From positions 1-11,542 of the forward strand of contig CALMOO010000133.1 in assembly GCA_937871705.1 (NCBI GenBank): 11,542 nt of DNA, in the 5' to 3' direction. Below, one piece after another: positions 6,519 to 11,542 of this stretch (positions are counted from its first letter, which is position 1; each line of letters starts with the position of its first letter). Under the pieces are notes generated by a model. The model saw only the letters and a program-made list of their open reading frames with translations, searched no databases and had not been told where the DNA came from. The stretch comes from an uncultured Hymenobacter sp. (GTDB lineage Bacteria; Bacteroidota; Bacteroidia; Cytophagales; Hymenobacteraceae). The translations under genes were made by a program, and so were the position numbers.

Positions 6519-7688
6519 CTAACTACTCAACTCACCTTGAGCCAACTCGCGCTCAGTGGGCGTATTAACGTTGCGCAGCTCGCCGGCAGTCGGGGTAGGC
6601 AGCAGTTCCACGTCAATGTTAATTAACATTTTGCGCGGGCAAGAATATCCCAAGCTCAGGAAGCGGAGCAGCTCGGGGTAAGCGCGCGGCTCGAAGATGG
6701 TAATGAGCGGCTCGGGAAATTCATTATCAGGGCTGCGGAAGGCTGTGGCGAGCCGGCTGGCCTGGCGGCCGGCCACTAGGTCGCGCAAAGTGGCAGCGGT
6801 GAGAAAAGGCAGGTCGCAGGCCAGTACCAGCCAGGCGGCATTGGGGTCGCGCTGAAACGCGGACAGAATGCCGCCCACGGGGCCAAGGCCTAGGAAGGTA
6901 TCAGGTAGCGGCTGGAGGCCGGCGGGCAGTTCGGCAGCCTGCTCGGCGCGACACGACACAAAGACATCCTGGCAGACTTCGGCGAGCAGCGCGGCGGCTA
7001 CCTCGCGCTGCTCGCGGCCGCTGGGGCCGTAGCGCAAGCGGCCTTTATCGGTTTGCATGCGCTGGCTGAGGCCGCCGGCCAGCACGAGGCCACGCAAGGG
7101 CGCCTGGCGGCTTTGCAGCCATTGCCCTACCCAGGCGGCCAGGCCCGAAGTGTCGGCAAGGGCAAACTGCGGGAGCATGGCGCTAGTTGGCAGGTGAACG
7201 CGCAGGTAATCTGGCAATTCCGTTACGCCTTCGGCCAGCACCAGGGCTTGCACATTGGTGAGCTTGTCGAGCTTGTGGGCCAACGACTTACGCGGGTCGA
7301 TGAGTACAATTTGATGTTGGGCGCGAAAGTGGTTGCCGTTTACCAGCACCAAGTCGGCCCCGGCCAGCAGGTCGGGCTGCGAGAAGCGAGTAAGGGCCCG
7401 CTGCTCGTCGCGGCGGCGAAAATGGATTTTGTCGGTCACCTCCACGGCAGCGCCGGCTTGCAACAGCGGGCTCAGCGTGTGGGCAGCCTCGGCGTCGCCG
7501 CTGGCGTGGTCGGCATCGACGTAGCCTACCCGATGCGTGCTGGCCAGGGCCGCCGTGAGGTGGGCGGCCAGGCGCTGGATATCGCCGCAGGGGGCGCCCA
7601 GAAAAGCCAACTCGTGGCGGGCAAATTCGCCGGTGTCGGGGCGGGTGAGGGCGGCGTGCTTGGTGCGGGGAGCGGGGTTCTCGGTCAT
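6519..7688 (-). CDS. mobA: MobB-like/MobA fusion, molybdenum cofactor guanylyltransferase
   Basis: A 389-residue two-part protein. The C-terminal half (about 198-389) is MobA, which transfers GMP from GTP to molybdopterin cofactor to make MGD. It shows LVLAGGLSQRMQTDKG at 201-216, LGLGPVGGILSAF at about 267, ACDLPFL at 290, FPEPLITIFEP, GYSCPRKMLIN and a final NVNTPTE. The N-terminal half resembles MobB, the GTP-binding helper, but GAPCGDIQ at 31-38, where the P-loop should be, lacks the GKT/S residues; GYVDADH follows. The usual RMG in MobA's GTP loop reads RMQ. ATG 7688 was chosen because the protein from there (TKHAALTRPDTGEF) fits the fusion type I recall from this phylum. An in-frame ATG at 7784 adds 32 residues overlapping the moeA upstream region. 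The gene is divergent from moeA, 121 bases apart. Confidence 0.88.
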   Translation of the reverse strand: MTENPAPRTKHAALTRPDTGEFARHELAFLGAPCGDIQRLAAHLTAALASTHRVGYVDADHASGDAEAAHTLSPLLQAGAAVEVTDKIHFRRRDEQRALTRFSQPDLLAGADLVLVNGNHFRAQHQIVLIDPRKSLAHKLDKLTNVQALVLAEGVTELPDYLRVHLPTSAMLPQFALADTSGLAAWVGQWLQSRQAPLRGLVLAGGLSQRMQTDKGRLRYGPSGREQREVAAALLAEVCQDVFVSCRAEQAAELPAGLQPLPDTFLGLGPVGGILSAFQRDPNAAWLVLACDLPFLTAATLRDLVAGRQASRLATAFRSPDNEFPEPLITIFEPRAYPELLRFLSLGYSCPRKMLINIDVELLPTPTAGELRNVNTPTERELAQGELSS

Positions 7689-7809
7689 ACTAGCTGTAAC
7701 AATCTGAGGGAAAAATAGCTTGGAAGCAGCTACCGAAGCGCCAAAATCGTTTGTCAGTGCGAGTGCCGTGACCGGTGTGCTCAATCTCTTGCTTTCTACG
7801 CTATACTTA
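7689..7809. promoter_or_regulatory. Divergent mobA-moeA control region
   Basis: The 121 bases between the two divergent cofactor genes must carry both promoters if each is transcribed from here. No exact TAnnTTTG was found on either strand. No molybdenum-cofactor riboswitch structure or ModE-type palindrome was recognised by eye. The shared location suggests coordinated expression, which is an inference. Confidence 0.35.
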
Positions 7810-9024
7810 ATGCTTTCCGTTGAAGATGCCTACCGCCATGTGTTGGCTACTGCTCGCGCACTGCCCACCGAAACCGTACCGCTCCTCGCTGCTATCGGCC
7901 GCGTGCTGCACCAGGAGGTAGTAGCCGACCGTGATTTTCCGCCCTACAACCGCGTGACGATGGACGGTATCGCGCTGCGCTTTGCGGCGCTGGCAGCCGG
8001 TCAAACGGAGTTTGCCATCGAGCGCACGCAACTGGCCGGCGCGCTGCCTGAGCCAATGATTAACCCACTGGCCGCTATTGAGATAATGACCGGGGCTGCC
8101 CTACCCCCCGGCACCGACACCGTGATTCGCTACGAAGACCTTCGCCTCAGCGAAGGCCCAGTGCGGCAGGCCACAGTGCTTGCCCTACCCCCCCGCCCGG
8201 GGCACAACGTGCACGCACGGGCTACCGACCAGCCGGCCGGCGCGCGGCTGCTGGTGCCGGGCGTGGTGCTGAGTCCGGCCGAAATCGCGGTGGCAGCTAC
8301 CGTGGGCGCGGCTACCTTGGCGGTAGCGCGCCGCGTACGGGTGGCCGTGGTGAGCACCGGTGATGAGCTAGTGCCGATTGACCAAACTCCCCTACCCCAC
8401 CAGATTCGGCGCTCCAACGCGCCGATGCTGCAAGCCGCGCTGGCCGCCGATGGGGCGCTGAGTGAGGCCTTTCATTTTGATGACGACCTGGATTCGCTCA
8501 AGCAAGGCCTACCCCCCTTGCTGGCCGACTTTGATGCCGTGCTGCTGAGTGGCGGTGTGTCGAAGGGCAAAGCCGATTTTTTGCCGCAAGCGCTGCGCGA
8601 GTCCGGTGTCGAGCAGCTGTTTCATGGGGTGGCGCAGCGGCCAGGTCAGCCGTTTTGGTTTGGGCAGCGGCCGGGCGGCGCGGCGGTGTTTGCGATGCCG
8701 GGCAACCCGGTTTCGACGTTTGTGGGCTACTACCGCTACGTGCGCAGCTGGCTGCGGCAAAGTGAGGGGGTAGGGCCAGCGGCGTTGCCGCAAGTGTTTG
8801 CGGCACTGGCCGAACCAGTTGACTTTAAACCGGCGCTCACCTATTTTCTGCCCGTGCGCCTCGAACTTGGTGCAGATGGCCGGCTGCTGGCGCACCCCGC
8901 TCCCACCGCAGGTTCGGGCGATTTGGCTGGGCTGCTGGCCGCTGATGGGCTTTTGGAGCTGGCACCGGGGCAGACGCACTTTGCGGCCGGCACGGCGTGG
9001 CCGCTGTGGCGATACCGGTCGTAA
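7810..9024 (+). CDS. moeA: MoeA, molybdopterin molybdenumtransferase
   Basis: MoeA catalyses molybdate insertion into adenylylated molybdopterin, the step before MobA acts; it is cytoplasmic. From ATG 7810 it has 404 residues, close to the usual family length. Family motifs seen are PPYNRVTMDGIAL (44-56, with Ile where MDGYA is common), TGAALPPGTDTVIRYED (94-110), VVSTGDELV (180-188), IRRSNAPML (199-207), LLSGGVSKGKADF (245-257) and AMPGNPVSTFVGYY (295-308). SGDLAGLLAADGLLEL (369-384) marks the C-terminal domain. An upstream in-frame TTG at 7720 would add 30 residues not seen in the family and was rejected. The coding sequence carries four exact copies of CCTACCCCC or its complement and one near copy at 8391. 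A terminator lies about 50 bases downstream. Confidence 0.95.
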   Translation: MLSVEDAYRHVLATARALPTETVPLLAAIGRVLHQEVVADRDFPPYNRVTMDGIALRFAALAAGQTEFAIERTQLAGALPEPMINPLAAIEIMTGAALPPGTDTVIRYEDLRLSEGPVRQATVLALPPRPGHNVHARATDQPAGARLLVPGVVLSPAEIAVAATVGAATLAVARRVRVAVVSTGDELVPIDQTPLPHQIRRSNAPMLQAALAADGALSEAFHFDDDLDSLKQGLPPLLADFDAVLLSGGVSKGKADFLPQALRESGVEQLFHGVAQRPGQPFWFGQRPGGAAVFAMPGNPVSTFVGYYRYVRSWLRQSEGVGPAALPQVFAALAEPVDFKPALTYFLPVRLELGADGRLLAHPAPTAGSGDLAGLLAADGLLELAPGQTHFAAGTAWPLWRYRS

Positions 9025-9075
9025 GCCGCGGCGAGCGGCCCAGCCGCTAAAGCTTGCTAATACGACTGTACCTAA

Positions 9076-9112
9076 AAAAGCCGCCTCAGTCTATATGACT
9101 GAGGCGGCTTTT
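9076..9112. terminator. Bidirectional terminator between moeA and the small membrane protein gene
   Basis: A perfect 16-bp stem (AAAAGCCGCCTCAGTC / GACTGAGGCGGCTTTT) with loop TATAT. It ends in a T-run on the plus strand and, through the A-run at 9074-9079, on the minus strand. It lies between moeA (ends 9024) and the converging small gene (ends 9130), so it fits both. Confidence 0.9.
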
Positions 9113-9129
9113 CTGATTTTTAATGCTGC

Positions 9130-9267
9130 TTATTTAAACAGCGTCAACGCTTTAAGAAAGGTTTGAGAAACGCCCCACACGAGGGGAATGCCTACAAAAA
9201 GCCAGGAAAAAACCAGGGCGCCAGTTGAGGAAGACTCGGGCGCAACGGGGGCAGGTTGGGGATTCAT
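9130..9267 (-). CDS. 45-residue membrane microprotein, probable MFS transporter small subunit
   Basis: A short gene from ATG 9267 to TAA 9130-9132. It has a Pro/Ser-rich start (MNPQPAPVAPESSSTG) and one hydrophobic helix, LVFSWLFVGIPLVWGVSQTF at about 18-37, then a short basic and hydrophobic tail ending LKALTLFK. The pattern of W-(L/V)-x-VGIPLxWGV-x-QT followed by K is the one I recall from the small proteins called MFS transporter small subunit, encoded next to OFA-type transporters; this is from memory, not a search. It begins 43 bases after the MFS stop on the same strand, consistent with a two-gene operon, and is followed by a terminator. It probably sits in the inner membrane beside the transporter (inference). 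Confidence 0.75.
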   Translation of the reverse strand: MNPQPAPVAPESSSTGALVFSWLFVGIPLVWGVSQTFLKALTLFK

Positions 9268-9310
9268 TGGAGATATGAACTAAAAAGTGAGACAAAGCAA
9301 GCGCGACCAA

Positions 9311-10759
9311 CTAGTGGCCAGCATCGGCTACTGACAGCTCGGGGTGCGGGTCGTTGTAGCGGGCATTGACAGCCGTGATGGCTAAGTCGGCCAGAAAGCC
9401 GATTACCAGTAGGCCGGCCATCGTGTAAAATACCGTTTGGTAAGCGGCGGCGCCTTCTTTGGCTTTGTCTTCCAAGTAGTTGACCAGCAGCGGCCCGAGA
9501 ACGCCGGCCGTCGACCAGGCGGTGAGCACCCGGCCGTGGATGGCGCCTACCTGCTTCTTGCCAAATAAGTCGCTCAGGAAAGCCGGCATGGTGGCAAAGC
9601 CGCCGCCGTACATGCTCAAGATGATGCAGCAAGCGCCCACAAACAGACCTAGCGATAAATTGTGGCCCAGCGTGGGTAGCAACGCGTAGAGCAGCACGCC
9701 CAAGCCGAAGTACAGTATATAAATAGGTTTGCGGCCCAGCTTATCAGAAAACGACGACCAGAAGAAGCGGCCCAGCAGGTTGAACAAGCTCAGCAGGCCC
9801 ACAAAGCCGCCAGCCGCGGCAGCCGTGATGCCCCGGCCGGCCCCCATTACTTTATCAGAGAAAATGCTTTGAATCATAGGTGAGGCCGTTTCGAGAATAC
9901 CGATGCCGGCAGTTACGTTGCAGAGCAGCACCACCCACAGTAGCCAGAACTGCGGCGTCTTGATGGCGTCGTCGGCCAGCACGTTGTTGTTGGTGATGAG
10001 CGCCGAGTGCTGGGCGTTGGGCACGTAGCCGGCAGGTTTCCAGCCTTCGGCGGGCACCCGGATGGTCCAGACGCCGAGCTGCATGAAAATGAAGTAGATA
10101 ACGCCGAGCGCAATAAAAGTGGCGGCCACCCCATTATCAGTCGGCGACTTGAAGTGGTTCATCAGCAGTAGCTCCAGCGGCGAAGCTATCATGGCGCCAC
10201 CCCCAAAGCCCATAATGGCCATGCCCGTGGCTACCCCCGGCCGGTCCGGAAACCACTTAATAAGCGTGCTCACCGGTGAGATGTAGCCGATACCCAGCCC
10301 AATACCACCCACAAAGCCGTAGCCGAAATACAGCAGCGGCAGCGAGTGCAGATGCACGCCCAGCGAGCCAATAAAGAAGCCGCCCGCAAAGCAGAGCGCC
10401 GACGCCAGCATGGCCTTGCGCGGACCTACCCGCTCGAGCCACTTGCCAAACACGGCGGCCGACAAGCCCAACAGCACAATGGCAATGGAGAAAATCCAGC
10501 CTACCTGCGTCGCCGTCCAGTCACTAGCGGCTGGACTTTTTTCATTATGGCTGATAAGCGAAACGAGCGGCAGCTTGAATACACTAAACGAATACGCCTG
10601 CCCAATAGCGAGGTGAATGGCCAAGGCGGCAGGCGGAATCAGCCAGCGGTTGAAGCCCGGCCGGGCGATGGTGCGGCTACGGTCGAGGAGAGAGCCAGTG
10701 CTGGTGCCGACCGGGGTAGTAGTACCGCTGCGGTCGAGCACGGAAGAAGTTTCAGGCAT
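9311..10759 (-). CDS. OFA-family MFS transporter (oxalate/formate antiporter-like)
   Basis: A 482-residue inner-membrane transporter with about 12 hydrophobic segments. Starting from ATG 10759 it has a polar N-terminal tail of about 38 residues, then AIHLAIGQAYSFSVFKLPL (first membrane segment). Major facilitator motif A appears in both halves: GKWLERVGPRKAML (105-118) and FSDKLGRKPIYI (337-348). GFVGGIGLGIGYISPVSTLI (148-167), KWFPDRPGVATGMAIMGFGG (168-187) and ATMPAFLSDLFGKK (389-402) are typical of the OFA group, which includes oxalate:formate antiporters. Substrate cannot be read from sequence. A longer frame from ATG 10867 lacks membrane-protein character at its start and was rejected. 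It lies between a small-subunit gene and a molybdopterin oxidoreductase, which suggests transport of that enzyme's substrate or product, such as formate or oxalate (inference). Confidence 0.88.
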   Translation of the reverse strand: MPETSSVLDRSGTTTPVGTSTGSLLDRSRTIARPGFNRWLIPPAALAIHLAIGQAYSFSVFKLPLVSLISHNEKSPAASDWTATQVGWIFSIAIVLLGLSAAVFGKWLERVGPRKAMLASALCFAGGFFIGSLGVHLHSLPLLYFGYGFVGGIGLGIGYISPVSTLIKWFPDRPGVATGMAIMGFGGGAMIASPLELLLMNHFKSPTDNGVAATFIALGVIYFIFMQLGVWTIRVPAEGWKPAGYVPNAQHSALITNNNVLADDAIKTPQFWLLWVVLLCNVTAGIGILETASPMIQSIFSDKVMGAGRGITAAAAGGFVGLLSLFNLLGRFFWSSFSDKLGRKPIYILYFGLGVLLYALLPTLGHNLSLGLFVGACCIILSMYGGGFATMPAFLSDLFGKKQVGAIHGRVLTAWSTAGVLGPLLVNYLEDKAKEGAAAYQTVFYTMAGLLVIGFLADLAITAVNARYNDPHPELSVADAGH

Positions 10760-10966
10760 GAATGGTGGGGAGGTGGAAAGTGAAAACCAGGAGGAGCAAT
10801 CCGCTAGTAAGTACTTAAGCTGGTGCAAGGTAGAGGCAACCATTCGCACGGCAACGGGCCAAAGCACTTATTTTGCTAATCAGCTATAGCTACGCTTTTG
10901 CCGCTGAGCTGGTGAAAGAAAAAGCCCCAGGCGTGGGCGCCTGGGGCTTTTGTGGGGGGTAGGCGC
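10760..10966. other. Intergenic region between the MFS gene and the oxidoreductase gene
   Basis: This stretch must hold the promoter of the MFS gene. It has a 10-bp palindrome AGCTATAGCT at 10882-10891, a terminator at 10920-10951 and one GGGGGTAGG 9-mer at 10955-10963. No exact Bacteroidota -7 box was found on the minus strand. The terminator argues that the MFS gene is transcribed mainly from its own promoter. Confidence 0.4.
10920..10951 (-). terminator. Terminator of the FdhF/YdeP-like oxidoreductase gene
   Basis: A perfect 14-bp stem with arms at 10920-10933 and 10938-10951 (AAAAGCCCCAGGCG / CGCCTGGGGCTTTT) and a 4-base loop. On the minus strand it is followed by a T-rich run (TTTTTCTTT), giving a classic intrinsic terminator 16 bases after the stop codon of the oxidoreductase gene. 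Confidence 0.88.
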
Positions 10967-11542
10967 TTACGCGGGCACAGCTTGGGCTCGCTGCTTTTGC
11001 GCCTGGGGTGCTAACCCTACCTTGGCGGGCGCCACGGTTACTATCACGTACTTCGAGGTGGGCGTGTTGCTTACCTTGGCCACGCTGCTAATGGGCACCA
11101 GTGGGTTGGCCTCGGGAAAGTAGGCCGACACGTTGCCCTTCGGAATGTCGTAGGGCACGGCCACGAACTTCTCCACGGTGCGCTGCTCGCCCTCGTAGTG
11201 GCTCGTAATATCAATCAGGTCCTTGGCTTTGAGGCCGCGCTCAGCCATGTCCTCACGGTTCATAAACAGCACGCGGCGCTCGCCATGGATGCCCCGGTAG
11301 CGGTCGTTGTACTCGTAGATAGTTGTGTTGAACTGGTCGTGGCTGCGCACCGTCATCAAAATGAGCTGGTTGGTCTCCAGCACGTACTTCTCCAGCTGAG
11401 TGGTGGTGAAGTTCGCCATGCCGTTCTTGGTCGTGAACTTGCGCTCGCGCGGGCCGTTGGGCAGGTAGAAGCCGCCGGGCTTACGCAGTTTTTCGTTGAA
11501 GTTGTCGAAGCCCGGAATAACCCGCGAAATATGGTCGCGGAT
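10967..11542 (-). CDS. FdhF/YdeP-family molybdopterin oxidoreductase, C-terminal part
   Basis: The frame is open to the right edge, so the gene begins outside the window; 191 residues and a TAA stop are visible. The first residues, IRDHISRVIPGFDNFN, then PGGFYLPNGPRERKF, are typical of the region before the last domain in YdeP-like proteins. SHDQFNTTIYEYNDRYRGI, GERRVLFMN and VPISSVAKVSNTP mark the C-terminal molybdopterin-dinucleotide-binding domain. Family members resemble formate dehydrogenase H but often lack its iron-sulfur site and have unclear substrates, so formate dehydrogenase activity is not certain. The active-site residue and cluster ligands lie outside the window. An internal ATG at 11419 is not the true start. 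moeA, mobA and an OFA transporter nearby support a working enzyme that needs an MGD-type cofactor. Confidence 0.9.
   Translation of the reverse strand: MRDHISRVIPGFDNFNEKLRKPGGFYLPNGPRERKFTTKNGMANFTTTQLEKYVLETNQLILMTVRSHDQFNTTIYEYNDRYRGIHGERRVLFMNREDMAERGLKAKDLIDITSHYEGEQRTVEKFVAVPYDIPKGNVSAYFPEANPLVPISSVAKVSNTPTSKYVIVTVAPAKVGLAPQAQKQRAQAVPA

Noticed and set aside
7053..7718. A 221-codon open frame on the plus strand opposite mobA
   Set aside because: It lies fully opposite clear MobA/MobB-like coding sequence, shows no domain, and is best explained as a shadow of a GC-rich gene.
7689..7809. Overlapping N-termini of mobA (from 7784) and moeA (from 7720)
   Set aside because: Both extensions are outside family boundaries; internal ATGs at 7688 and 7810 give proteins of normal length and remove the overlap.
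10760..10867. Longer N-terminus for the MFS transporter from ATG 10867
   Set aside because: The added 36 residues have no family resemblance and the next ATG gives a tail more typical of the group; the extra sequence is probably the promoter region.
1..11542. Mobile element, CRISPR array, tRNA, rRNA or phage defence system
   Set aside because: No transposase or integrase gene, no spaced repeat array, no cloverleaf sequence and no known defence domain was seen on either strand.

Overview
The window looks like chromosomal DNA of a GC-rich member of the Bacteroidota, most likely Hymenobacter or a close relative in the Cytophagales. The evidence is exact or near matches to the Bacteroidota -7 promoter box (TAnnTTTG) upstream of several genes, the lack of clear Shine-Dalgarno sequences, an OmpA/PD40 protein with a PorE-like layout, a MobB-like/MobA fusion of a type I associate with this phylum, and the protein sequences themselves. 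The assignment is by eye and was not checked by a search. No transposase, integrase, CRISPR array, tRNA or rRNA was seen, so this appears to be ordinary chromosomal sequence.

Layout. 1-610 (minus): N-terminal part of a secreted S9-type prolyl oligopeptidase, cut by the window edge. 611-826: AT-rich divergent control region with several inverted repeats. 827-1579 (plus): LuxR-type regulator. 1679-2902 (plus): clpX, followed by a very long perfect bidirectional terminator. 2996-5065 (minus): PorE-like outer-membrane/periplasmic protein (TPR, PD40 propeller, regulatory-like beta domain, OmpA domain). 5240-6331 (minus): secreted protein made of nine TPR repeats. 6519-7688 (minus) and 7810-9024 (plus): divergent molybdenum cofactor genes mobA (fused to a MobB-like domain) and moeA. 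9130-9267 (minus): a 45-residue membrane microprotein. 9311-10759 (minus): OFA-family MFS transporter. 10967-11542 (minus): C-terminal end of an FdhF/YdeP-family molybdopterin oxidoreductase, cut by the window edge. No gene-free stretch exceeds 300 bases.

The right half reads as one functional neighbourhood. MoeA inserts molybdenum, MobA adds GMP to give the MGD form of the cofactor, the FdhF/YdeP-like enzyme would use that cofactor, and the OFA transporter with its small partner protein may move a small carboxylate such as formate or oxalate. The link to formate or oxalate is inferred from family membership and proximity. The left half mixes proteolysis (prolyl oligopeptidase, ClpX), an orphan LuxR regulator and cell-envelope proteins without a clear shared pathway.

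The observations most worth following up are the 45-residue partner of the MFS transporter, the MobB-like domain with a degenerate P-loop, the cluster of TAGG/CCTA dyads in front of the LuxR gene, and a strongly over-represented 9-mer (CCTACCCCC or its complement). That 9-mer occurs in intergenic DNA and inside genes, where it usually encodes Leu-Pro-Pro with the codon CTA. I found no convincing new multi-gene system.
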